Source: Bacteroidota bacterium (GTDB lineage: Bacteria > Bacteroidota > Bacteroidia > Chitinophagales > Chitinophagaceae). Taken from it: a stretch of DNA of 9,920 bases. Below the pieces are notes generated by a model, which saw only the letters and a list, made by a program, of their open reading frames with translations, made no database searches and was not told where the DNA came from. The position numbers and the translations under genes are program-made. Shown here in pieces: positions 1 through 7,068 of the stretch. How positions within the stretch are numbered: position 1 is the first letter of the stretch; each line of letters begins with the position of its first letter. The DNA lies in contig JAEWJV010000260.1 of assembly GCA_023386395.1 (NCBI GenBank), forward strand, positions 1-9,920, given 5' to 3'.

Positions 1-901
1 GTTCAACCATTCGCTGGCCGCATTGCGGTTTGCAAAAATGGCTAACGGCGTTTCAAAACTGCATGGAAAAGTAGCGAATGAAATGTGGAGTAAATACAGC
101 GGCATTGCCCCTATCACTTCCATCACCAATGCGCAAAACTGGCGCTATTGGGCCGATAAGCAATTGTATGCTTCCATGGACGAAAACAACGATTGGCGTT
201 TCGACGACCGTAAATGGTATCTGAAAAAACGTGCTTTTGAAATTGTGGCCGATCAAACAGGCAAGCTGTTCAACCCCAGCATTTTAACTATTGTATGGGC
301 AAGGCGTTTTGCCGGGTATAAAAGGGCCGATTTTCTTTCGTGGGATATGGAGCGTTTTAATGCGCTGGTAAACAATAAAAAATATCCTGTGCAGATCATT
401 TGGGCGGGCAAGCCTTACCCGGTAGATTATCCTGCCATTACACAGTTCAATAACCTTGTTCAGTTAAGCAAGAATTATAAAAACGTTGCAGTGCTTGTTG
501 GATATGAACTGGGATTAAGTAAAAGGTTGAAGCAAGCTTCAGATATATGGCTGAATAACCCACGTGTACCGAGGGAAGCTTCGGGCACAAGCGGCATGAC
601 GGCTGCTATGAATGGTGCTATTAATTTTTCTACCGATGATGGGTGGATACCGGAATTCATAAATAATGGTAATAATGGGTTTGTGGTGCCGCAGGCTGAT
701 TATAAGAATATGAACGTGCAGGAGCAGGATGTGTATGATCTTGATAAAATTTATGAAATACTGGAACAGCAGGTATTGCCTTTATACTATGATCAGCCTG
801 ATACATGGCGCCAGATAAGAAAGAATGGCATGCGTGATGTGCGGGTGCAGTTCGACAGTAACCGCATGGCACATGAGTATTATGAGAAGCTTTATAAATA
901 G
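1..901 (+). CDS. Alpha-glucan (glycogen) phosphorylase family protein, C-terminal part
   Basis: The frame is open from the first bases of the window, so the gene begins upstream; about 299 C-terminal residues are visible. Family GT35 enzymes release glucose-1-phosphate from glycogen or starch in the cytoplasm using pyridoxal phosphate (PLP). Visible hallmarks in order: the NGVSKLHG motif near the left edge, RRFAGYKRA at about nt 302-328 (the phosphate-binding Tyr-Lys-Arg segment), and EASGTSGMTAAMNG at about nt 575-616, followed by an NFSTDDGW segment. In characterised phosphorylases the residue after EASGTxxM is the lysine that forms the Schiff base with PLP. Here it is Thr (codon ACG, 599-601). 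The protein is therefore family-related, but its phosphorylase activity is uncertain; a glucan-binding or transferase role, or a Bacteroidota subfamily with this change, is possible. The next gene is 148 bp away and functionally unrelated. Confidence 0.85.
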   Translation, partial: FNHSLAALRFAKMANGVSKLHGKVANEMWSKYSGIAPITSITNAQNWRYWADKQLYASMDENNDWRFDDRKWYLKKRAFEIVADQTGKLFNPSILTIVWARRFAGYKRADFLSWDMERFNALVNNKKYPVQIIWAGKPYPVDYPAITQFNNLVQLSKNYKNVAVLVGYELGLSKRLKQASDIWLNNPRVPREASGTSGMTAAMNGAINFSTDDGWIPEFINNGNNGFVVPQADYKNMNVQEQDVYDLDKIYEILEQQVLPLYYDQPDTWRQIRKNGMRDVRVQFDSNRMAHEYYEKLYK

Positions 902-1008
902 TGGTAAGTAAAGTGAGTAGTGAGTGCTTTTATTATTCATAACTGACAAATAATTTAACGGTAATTCTATATTATCCGATCATTAATAATTACAATACAA
1001 ATATTAAG

Positions 1009-1040
1009 ATTATGGGCAAGTTTTTACATTTGCCCATAAT
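1009..1040. promoter_or_regulatory. 11-bp perfect inverted repeat at the pafA promoter
   Basis: ATTATGGGCAA (1009-1019) and TTGCCCATAAT (1030-1040) are exact reverse complements separated by 10 bases. The repeat ends 9 bases before the pafA start codon. Its spacer and right arm overlap the -7 box at 1025-1032, so transcription would begin in or just after the right arm. That placement fits a DNA operator for a dimeric regulator better than an RNA hairpin or a terminator. No T-run follows it. Confidence 0.5.
1025..1032 (+). promoter_or_regulatory. Bacteroidota -7 promoter element for pafA
   Basis: TACATTTG matches the TAnnTTTG -7 consensus of the Bacteroidota housekeeping sigma factor exactly. 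No good TTTG -33 box is visible at the usual spacing, so the promoter may be weak or need an activator. The predicted leader before the ATG at 1050 would be very short, about 10 nt. Confidence 0.45.
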
Positions 1041-1049
1041 TATTTAGTT

Positions 1050-2696
1050 ATGATGAGATATACATGTTTAATAACGATTGCAGTTTTGTTATATGCCACC
1101 AGCTTTGCACAGCCATCTGTAACAGATAAGGTGCAGCGGCCCAAACTTGTAGTGGGAATTGTTGTTGACCAGATGCGTTGGGATTACCTGTATAAATATT
1201 ACCCGTTATACAGCAATAGCGGCGGGTTTAAAAGAATGCTGAATAAAGGCTTTAGCGCAGAAAATACATTCATACCTTATACACCTACTGTAACCGCTGC
1301 GGGCCATGCCTGCGTATATACAGGCTCGGTGCCTGCTATTAATGGTATAGTTGGTAATGACTGGTATGATAATATTCAGGACAAAGAAGTCTATTGCGTA
1401 GAAGATGATTCTGTGAATACGGTTGGCGCTTCAGACGATGCTGGCAAAATGAGCCCGCGCAATAATGTTGTTACCACTATAACGGATGAATTAAGAATTG
1501 CTACCAATTATGCATCTAAAGTAATTGGTGTTTCTATGAAAGACCGCGGTTCTATATTGCCTGCGGGACATGTGGCCAATGCAGCTTACTGGTATAATCC
1601 TAAAGCAGGCAAATTCATTACAAGTACTTATTACATGAATGAATTACCGCAGTGGGTTAATGCCTTCAACAACCGCCGCCTGCAGGATTCTTTATATAAA
1701 CTCAACTGGACTTTAAGCCTGCCGGAACATTTCTATAAAGAATATGCTGGAGAAGATGAACAGCCTTATGAAGCAAAACCTTTTGGAAAAGAACAAACAG
1801 GGTTTCCTTATAAACTCACTGATTATATTCAGAAAGATTATTCAAAGATTACATCCACTCCGCACGGTAATACTTTTTTAGAGGCGATGGCAGAAGCTGC
1901 CGTTATTAATGAGCGTCTTGGCAAAAGCAATGCTACAGATTTTTTAGCAGTGAGCTTTTCTTCTCCCGATTATGTGGGCCATGCATTTGGCCCCGATTCC
2001 TGGGAACAGATGGATGATTACATAAAGCTTGATTCAACATTGGGAAGATTCCTTTCTTTTCTTGACAAACAGGTGGGTGAAGGAAATTACCTCGTGTTTC
2101 TCACGGCAGATCATGCAGGTGCGAACAGCCCTGGTTATTCAGTAAAACATAATTTACCAGGCGGGCCGTTCAGCTCCGCAACTTTCGGTAAAGGATTAAA
2201 TGAATTGTTATTGGAAAAATATAAATCAGGCAGGCTGATAAAAGGCCAATATAATGGCCAGATACTTTTAAACAATAAAGTGATAGATTCTTTAAATCTT
2301 GACAGGAATGCAGTGGAAAGAACTATCATTGGTTTTGCAGAGCTCCAACCGGGTGTGGCAAGGGCTGTTTCCATGAGAAATATAAGCACCACAACCTTAC
2401 CTGATGTGCAGAAAAAGATGTTCAGCAATTCTTATTTTCCGCAGCGCAGCTCGGATATTCTTATTGAATTAAAATCAGGCTATGTAAGCGGGAGTGGTAT
2501 TGGTACGTCTCATGGCCTCTGGAACCCTTACGATTCGCACATTCCTTTATTATTTTATGGATGGAATGTAAAACAGGGAAAAACCAACCGGGAAACTTAT
2601 ATGACAGATATTGCGGCAACAGTTGCAGCCATGCTGCATATTCAAATGCCCAGCGGTTGTGTAGGAAAAGTAATTGAGGAAGTGTTTGAAAAATAA
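1050..2696 (+). CDS. pafA: PafA-type alkaline phosphatase, secreted
   Basis: This is a 548-residue zinc phosphomonoesterase of the alkaline phosphatase superfamily, releasing phosphate from organic monoesters in the periplasm. An N-terminal signal peptide (residues 1-20, ending SFA before Gln21) supports export. The visible active site matches Elizabethkingia PafA: metal ligand Asp40 (VVDQMRWDY), nucleophile Thr82 in PTVTAAGH, Asn103 in GNDW, Lys164 and Arg166 in SMKDRG (the Lys/Arg pair that marks PafA), Asp307 and His311 in SPDYVGH, Asp354-His355 in TADHAG, and His488 in GTSHGLWN. The length and the C-terminal YDSHIPLLFYGW and PSGCVGK motifs also match PafA, which has about 546 residues. 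All catalytic residues I can place are present, so it is probably active. The ATG at 1050 is followed directly by a second ATG; either puts the signal peptide in place. Family members in flavobacteria are expressed regardless of phosphate; the promoter repeat here suggests some control. Confidence 0.93.
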   Translation: MMRYTCLITIAVLLYATSFAQPSVTDKVQRPKLVVGIVVDQMRWDYLYKYYPLYSNSGGFKRMLNKGFSAENTFIPYTPTVTAAGHACVYTGSVPAINGIVGNDWYDNIQDKEVYCVEDDSVNTVGASDDAGKMSPRNNVVTTITDELRIATNYASKVIGVSMKDRGSILPAGHVANAAYWYNPKAGKFITSTYYMNELPQWVNAFNNRRLQDSLYKLNWTLSLPEHFYKEYAGEDEQPYEAKPFGKEQTGFPYKLTDYIQKDYSKITSTPHGNTFLEAMAEAAVINERLGKSNATDFLAVSFSSPDYVGHAFGPDSWEQMDDYIKLDSTLGRFLSFLDKQVGEGNYLVFLTADHAGANSPGYSVKHNLPGGPFSSATFGKGLNELLLEKYKSGRLIKGQYNGQILLNNKVIDSLNLDRNAVERTIIGFAELQPGVARAVSMRNISTTTLPDVQKKMFSNSYFPQRSSDILIELKSGYVSGSGIGTSHGLWNPYDSHIPLLFYGWNVKQGKTNRETYMTDIAATVAAMLHIQMPSGCVGKVIEEVFEK

Positions 2697-2740
2697 AATC
2701 TCTTTATTGCTTCAGAACAATTATTGTTAGTATAAAGGTG

Positions 2741-2791
2741 ATTTGGAATTGTTTCAGATTTCAAAGTCCACGGTTTATTCCAATTCCAAAT
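2741..2791. terminator. Possible bidirectional terminator between pafA and dnaX
   Basis: The convergent genes pafA and dnaX are separated by 149 bp. Within this gap ATTTGGAATTG (2741-2751) and CAATTCCAAAT (2781-2791) form a perfect 11-bp stem around a 29-base loop. The stem is AT-rich, the loop is long, and no strong T-run follows on either strand, so a terminator role rests mainly on the convergent position. Confidence 0.3.
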
Positions 2792-2845
2792 TCCCATTTC
2801 TTACTTTCAACTAATCAACTATTCAACACAATCAACTTCTCTTTC

Positions 2846-4639
2846 CTAATAATCAATATCCAGGTTCAGCCTGTTTTTTAATTCTCTTACAAGAGGATAT
2901 TTTTCTGCAATGCGGTCAAACTTTTGCCGGCTGTTCAATGTAAGATAAATGGGAACCTCTTCTTCTTCGCCCGCTTCAATAAGTATTTTAAAGTTAATGC
3001 TGCGGTTATAAAATGCACGTTGTATAAAATCGCAGAGCAAAGTTTTTTCCTGTTCAATAAACTTTTGCTGGGTTAATGCGTGAACCGTTACGGTAAATAA
3101 ATTATCTGTTTCCACGTTTAGTTTAGCAATCCTGAATGTTTGGTAAGTTGAATGTTTATTAGGTTGTGTTTCCAGCGTAGCTGCATAATCATTCCATACT
3201 TCATTCAGCCTTTGCTGTGTTAACGGCTCAGCATCTTTTACTTCTTCAACATTATAATCTGCACCAACTTTTTCACGCAAAGCCTCCAACAGGTTTTTGC
3301 CATTGGTATTTTTAGGGGCAGCATATTTTACTGAAGGTTCTTGCACTGTACTTACAGCTTTAGGCGAAGCAGGTTGTGGCGATGATGCAATTTTTTCTTT
3401 TGCCGGCTGCTGAATAATAACCTTTGCTTCTGTTTTTTTTACCGGTGCACCCGGAATTTGTTCAATGGTTTTGCTCCTATAAATTATGGGTGTATCAACC
3501 CGTTTTTTTTTAACAACAGTCCCGTTTTCAATCACCAGTTCAAGCGCCTGCTGCAGATAATTTAATTTAATAAGCGCCAGCTCAACATGCAGCCTTTTAT
3601 TGCGCGCCATTTTATAATTTATCTCAAACTCATTTAGAATGTTGAGTGCGCTCACCAGGTAACTCATACTTACCTGTTCCGCTTTGGCAATATATTTTTC
3701 CTGCATGCCCTCCACTACTTCCAGCAAAGAAGCGGCTTTGGCATTTTTGCTTACCAGAAGATTACGCAGGAATTCTGCAAAGCCATTCAGTACCATATCG
3801 CCTTCAAAACCTTTGCTGTTTATTTCATCGTACAGCAACATGGCAGCGCCAATATCCTGCTGCAATAAACTATCGAGTAATTTAAAATAGTAATCTTCAT
3901 CCAGAATATTCAGGTGCTCAAGCGTATTCCGGTAATTTACTTCGCCATTGGTAAAACTTACAATTTTATCAAGAATGCTCAGTGCGTCACGCATGCAGCC
4001 TTCGCTCTTTTGCGCAATAATTTGCAACGCTGATTTTTCTGCTTTTATATTTTCTTTATCAGCAATCTCCTGTAGATGTTCGACCGTATCATTAGTAGTA
4101 ATACGCTTAAAATCGAATATCTGGCAACGCGATAAAATGGTAGGCAGGATTTTATGTTTCTCTGTTGTGGCTAAAATAAAAATGGCATAGGGTGGCGGTT
4201 CTTCCAGTGTTTTCAGAAAGGCATTAAAGGCCGAAGCGCTCAGCATGTGCACCTCATCCACAATGTAAACTTTATATTTACCAGCCTGCGGCATAAAACG
4301 CACCTGCTCCACAAGCGTTCTTATATCATCAACAGAATTATTACTCGCCGCATCTAATTCATGTATGTTCAGTGAAGTGCCTTCGTTAAAGCTTTTGCAT
4401 GAATTACATTCGTTGCAGGCCTCGCCATCCGATTGCAGGTTTTCGCAGTTGATTGTTTTGGCAAGAATGCGGGCGCAGGTTGTTTTGCCCACGCCACGCG
4501 GCCCGCAAAACAAAAAAGCATGTGCCAGCTGCTTGTTTTTGATGGCATTTTTTAAAGTGGTGGTAATATGCTGCTGGCCCACAACCGTATCAAAAGTTTG
4601 TGGCCTGTACTTTCTCGCTGAAACAATAAACTTATCCAT
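2846..4639 (-). CDS. dnaX: DNA polymerase III subunit gamma/tau
   Basis: DnaX is the ATPase of the clamp loader, which opens the sliding clamp and, in its tau form, ties polymerase to helicase. Numbering here is from an upstream in-frame ATG at 4651. Visible: the N-terminal FIVSARKYRPQTF, Walker A GPRGVGKT (50-57), four zinc-binding cysteines (C69, C79, C82, C85), Walker B VYIVDEVHML (128-137), sensor TT (162-163) and the SRC arginine-finger motif (174-176). Domain III runs to about residue 375. A Lys/Pro/Ala-rich linker follows (about 380-450), then a tau-like C-terminal domain to residue 601. I chose the ATG at 4639 (MDKFIVSARKYRP) because Bacteroidota homologues start there; the ATG at 4651 would add four residues. 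An A9 run at codons 381-383 is a likely slippage site for a short gamma form. The gene is divergent from the gene at 4753 and convergent with pafA. Confidence 0.95.
   Translation of the reverse strand: MDKFIVSARKYRPQTFDTVVGQQHITTTLKNAIKNKQLAHAFLFCGPRGVGKTTCARILAKTINCENLQSDGEACNECNSCKSFNEGTSLNIHELDAASNNSVDDIRTLVEQVRFMPQAGKYKVYIVDEVHMLSASAFNAFLKTLEEPPPYAIFILATTEKHKILPTILSRCQIFDFKRITTNDTVEHLQEIADKENIKAEKSALQIIAQKSEGCMRDALSILDKIVSFTNGEVNYRNTLEHLNILDEDYYFKLLDSLLQQDIGAAMLLYDEINSKGFEGDMVLNGFAEFLRNLLVSKNAKAASLLEVVEGMQEKYIAKAEQVSMSYLVSALNILNEFEINYKMARNKRLHVELALIKLNYLQQALELVIENGTVVKKKRVDTPIIYRSKTIEQIPGAPVKKTEAKVIIQQPAKEKIASSPQPASPKAVSTVQEPSVKYAAPKNTNGKNLLEALREKVGADYNVEEVKDAEPLTQQRLNEVWNDYAATLETQPNKHSTYQTFRIAKLNVETDNLFTVTVHALTQQKFIEQEKTLLCDFIQRAFYNRSINFKILIEAGEEEEVPIYLTLNSRQKFDRIAEKYPLVRELKNRLNLDIDY
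3503..3511 (-). promoter_or_regulatory. A9 slippage site in dnaX, candidate gamma-producing signal
   Basis: On the coding strand, codons 381-383 are AAA AAA AAA, nine A in a row, followed by CGG GTT GAT. One extra A, or a -1 ribosomal shift, gives ACG GGT TGA, so translation ends after Thr-Gly with the stop at 3495-3497. Loss of one A ends at a TAA at 3484-3486. A GGGT/ACCC stem of 4 bp lies directly after the run. Thermus dnaX uses an A9 run for transcriptional slippage and E. coli dnaX uses a -1 ribosomal shift at A AAA AAG; both yield gamma. The predicted product of about 381-385 residues keeps the ATPase and oligomerisation domains and loses the tau tail. Confidence 0.5.
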
Positions 4640-4706
4640 AGAAAAATGCAATTTAGTGATTGCCGAAAATCAAAATCCGAGAATAACATTTAATTTATAC
4701 ACACTG

Positions 4707-4714
4707 TATATTTG
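4707..4714 (+). promoter_or_regulatory. Bacteroidota -7 promoter element for the 4753 gene
   Basis: TATATTTG matches TAnnTTTG exactly and lies 38 bases before the ATG at 4753, predicting a leader of about 30 nt. No clear TTTG -33 box is present at the expected distance. The dnaX gene reads away in the opposite direction from the same 113-bp gap. Confidence 0.4.
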
Positions 4715-4752
4715 AGATGTTTTAGTTCAACATTATACCTTTAATACATTGT

Positions 4753-4971
4753 ATGAAAGTAGCTTTCAATCTTATTACTCTTAGTTTATTTTTTTGCCTG
4801 CCTTTTATATCTGCCGGTCAAAAAATTCGTTACTCTCTGCCGGAAGCAGATGCCATTATTTCAAAATTTAATATTATAGGCCAGGTAAAAGATGATATTC
4901 TTATTTGGAAAACTCCGGATGTAAACCTAAAAAATCGGAAATTATTATATATGATAAGGATATGCATGTGA
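4753..4971 (+). CDS. Signal peptide part of a frame-split secreted protein
   Basis: This 72-residue frame carries the start codon and a clear Sec signal peptide (MKVAF, then a hydrophobic stretch, then FISAGQK with cleavage near Ala-Gly/Gln), then about 35 residues of mature protein. The mature part (FNIIGQVKDDILIW) leads naturally into SEIIIYDKDMHVKKR, which is encoded in the -1 frame of the next entry. Past about nt 4935 the peptide turns into unrelated sequence (NRKLLYMIRICM) and stops at 4971. I therefore read this as the 5' part of one gene ending at 6248, broken or recoded at the A6 run 4929-4934. With one more A the joined gene would encode 498 residues. The function is unknown. Confidence 0.7.
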   Translation: MKVAFNLITLSLFFCLPFISAGQKIRYSLPEADAIISKFNIIGQVKDDILIWKTPDVNLKNRKLLYMIRICM

Positions 4972-6248
4972 AGAAGCGTGTAAAAACAAATATCCTGCAA
5001 TACGGCGAGCAATACAATGTTGCCTTTATCAACAGAAATAATTCATTTGAGGTTATTTACCAGTATTTAAATGAAGGAGCATACTTCTGTAAACGCGCAG
5101 TATTTAATGAGGTGGGCAAGTGCATAAATTTCCAGGCAATAGACAGTATGCCGGCGGAAGCAGGAGCTGGTCTTAACGATTATGCTTATAATATCATCAC
5201 CTCAAGAAACAAAAAAGCTTTTGCCCTGGTAAAATTCATAAGCGCTTCGCCCGGTATAATAGATATTGATTACAAGTATTTTGGATTTGATAACATGCAC
5301 AGCGACTCCCAACATCTGCCGTTTTATGTGAATACATCTTCCATAAATAGCTTGATGCTGAATGAAGATGGCAATCTTTTTCTTGCATTAAGTAAACAGG
5401 AAAACCAAACTTACATGCTCATGATGTACAGGATAAACCTAAACAACAATCATACGATTAATTCTTTAAAGCGGTTAGATTATGGGAGCTTAATGAACGA
5501 AAGCTTTAATATTTCTGAGTACCATGGCAACTATACGGTTTGTGCAGGTTTTGAAGTAGATTCAACCAAAGGTATTTTTTTATGGCAGTTTAACTCTGAC
5601 CTGGCAGATGTGCAACATGATACAATTATAACAAGTAAGCTTTTACAAGATTCAATTTTAAAAAAATTAGAAAATTTTCAAATGACCGTTTATCAAAACA
5701 AGGATCAAATGAATCTTTTTATTAAATCGATTAATAAACCCGTTAAAGATTCTGTTTCAACATACAAAAAAATTAACTACTATGGCTATTACTCTGATTA
5801 TGATAAAGTTGGGATATCTTATTTTGGCTTCAATGATTTTCTTGCCTATCCTTATGATCATGAAACATATACAATCCCGGCGGCCATGCCAAAACCTGAA
5901 ACACTAAAGTTTTTTTCAATTACATTGGGAAACAAAAAAGATATAAAAAGTGTTCAGCCTTTTACCGGAGAGCTGGATAAGGGAATCACATCTTTAATTA
6001 ATGAAGCCGCTATATTTCAAACCACAGGCAGGTACAATATTCTCTTTGATCAGTACCAGGGCAATAAAAACATTACCGATCATATTGAATTGTCAAACGA
6101 TAATGAATTTCAATATGGACATTTAATCATCATGAACCTGAAGTATCGTTTATTGATCAATAAAGCTGTACAGATAGATCCTCATAACATCATTGCACCG
6201 TGCCTTTATAAAAACAAGATGGTTTTTGCAAGAATCGTATTAGATTAA
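4905..6248 (+). CDS. Secreted protein of unknown function, main body in the -1 frame
   Basis: The open frame gives up to 447 residues, but its first 10 or so (before SEIIIYDKDM at about nt 4935) look out of frame, and the ATG at 4905 lacks a signal peptide or any start signal. The real N-terminus is most likely the ATG at 4753. I do not recognise the family. Visible features are alternating short hydrophobic and polar stretches typical of beta-rich proteins, many Asn/Tyr/Lys residues, no transmembrane segment and only three Cys in the in-frame part. Repeated strand-like units (for example SLMLNEDGNLFLAL and NGSL-like turns) might suggest a propeller, but this is only an impression. It ends 29 bp before the TIGR02757 gene on the same strand, so the two may be co-transcribed. 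It may be a pseudogene or a recoded gene. Confidence 0.75.
   Translation: MENSGCKPKKSEIIIYDKDMHVKKRVKTNILQYGEQYNVAFINRNNSFEVIYQYLNEGAYFCKRAVFNEVGKCINFQAIDSMPAEAGAGLNDYAYNIITSRNKKAFALVKFISASPGIIDIDYKYFGFDNMHSDSQHLPFYVNTSSINSLMLNEDGNLFLALSKQENQTYMLMMYRINLNNNHTINSLKRLDYGSLMNESFNISEYHGNYTVCAGFEVDSTKGIFLWQFNSDLADVQHDTIITSKLLQDSILKKLENFQMTVYQNKDQMNLFIKSINKPVKDSVSTYKKINYYGYYSDYDKVGISYFGFNDFLAYPYDHETYTIPAAMPKPETLKFFSITLGNKKDIKSVQPFTGELDKGITSLINEAAIFQTTGRYNILFDQYQGNKNITDHIELSNDNEFQYGHLIIMNLKYRLLINKAVQIDPHNIIAPCLYKNKMVFARIVLD
4929..4935 (+). other. A6-T slippery heptamer at the frame junction
   Basis: In the frame of the 4753 start codon the bases read ctA AAA AAT. The heptamer A AAA AAT has the X XXY YYZ form of -1 slippery sites. 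A -1 shift after AAT continues with TCG GAA ATT, exactly the frame of the 4905-6248 body. Equally, one lost A (A7 to A6) or slippage adding one A would connect the frames. No strong downstream stem is obvious. Confidence 0.45.
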
Positions 6249-6277
6249 ATTCGCCTTTTGTTAAGTACGGCCTAAGC

Positions 6278-7033
6278 ATGAATCAATTAAAGTCATTTTT
6301 GGACAGCAAAGTTGCATTATATAATCAGCCTTCTTTTATAAAAGACGATCCTGTTAGCATTCCACACCTTTTTACAAAAAAGCAGGATATAGAAATTGCG
6401 GGTTTTTTTGCCAGCATTTTTGCCTGGGGAAACCGGAAAACAATTATCAATAAGTCAAAGGAATTGATGAAGCTGATGAATATGCAGCCGCATGAATTTT
6501 GTCTGAACGAAGATTTAGGAAGATTGAAAAGATTATTGGAGTTTAAACACCGCACTTTTAATACAACTGATCTTTTATACTTTATTGAATTTTTGCAATA
6601 TCATTATCGAAACAATGATTCCCTGGAAACCGCATTTGCAAAATGGGGCAATACTATTGAACAGATGCTGACAGGTTTTCATCACTATTTTTTTAGTTTG
6701 GAAGATGTGCCGCTGCGAACTAAAAAGCATATTGCAACACCCGAAAAAAAATCGAACTGTAAACGCTTAAATATGTTTTTACGCTGGATGGTGCGCAATG
6801 ATAATAAGGGCGTTGATTTTGGTTTATGGAGAAGTATCAAACCTTCGCAATTGATTTGCCCGGTTGATGTACACGTTGCAAGGGTTGCCAAACGCCTTCA
6901 TTTGTTACATCGCAAGCAAACCGACTGGAATGCCGCAGTTGAATTAACAACACAGCTTAAAAAATTTGATGCCAATGATCCTGTTAAATATGATTTTGCC
7001 TTGTTTGGTTTGGGAGTGATGGAGAAGTATTAA
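6278..7033 (+). CDS. TIGR02757 family protein (DUF2400)
   Basis: A 251-residue protein that matches this conserved, mainly Bacteroidota and related family along its whole length. Recognisable segments are the N-terminal KDDPVSIPHLF (22-32), DIEIAGFFASIFAWGNRKTII (37-57), FKHRTFNTTDLLYF (89-102), KRLNMFLRWMVR (162-173), DFGLWRSIKPSQLICPVDVHV (180-200) and the ending FALFGLGVMEKY. The length is normal and nothing seems missing. The biochemical function is not established. The VDVHVARVAKRLHLL segment resembles the end of the helix-hairpin-helix DNA glycosylase fold (VDTHVxRVxxRL in endonuclease III), so a role in DNA repair is a reasonable guess but not shown. It starts 29 bp after the secreted-protein gene and may be read from the same transcript; no promoter box is visible in the gap. 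Confidence 0.88.
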   Translation: MNQLKSFLDSKVALYNQPSFIKDDPVSIPHLFTKKQDIEIAGFFASIFAWGNRKTIINKSKELMKLMNMQPHEFCLNEDLGRLKRLLEFKHRTFNTTDLLYFIEFLQYHYRNNDSLETAFAKWGNTIEQMLTGFHHYFFSLEDVPLRTKKHIATPEKKSNCKRLNMFLRWMVRNDNKGVDFGLWRSIKPSQLICPVDVHVARVAKRLHLLHRKQTDWNAAVELTTQLKKFDANDPVKYDFALFGLGVMEKY

Positions 7034-7068
7034 CTCTTATAATCCTTTATTTTATTTTTTTGAGCTTA

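Noticed and set aside
2135..2428. 97-codon open frame on the minus strand
   Set aside because: It lies fully inside pafA on the opposite strand; pafA has a complete active site, so this is a shadow.
3433..3440. A8 run in dnaX, downstream of the A9 run
   Set aside because: It lies within the variable Lys-rich linker, past the useful end of a gamma form; kept only as a weaker second slippage candidate.
3646..4715. Several open frames on the plus strand (3646-3885, 3684-3890, 3948-4190, 4365-4715)
   Set aside because: They lie opposite the strongly supported dnaX gene, have unnatural composition (Ser/Leu/Cys-rich) and no start context.
7034..7068. T-rich gap between the TIGR02757 gene and the convergent lipoprotein gene
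   Set aside because: The T-run suggests a terminator, but I could not find a convincing stem before it.
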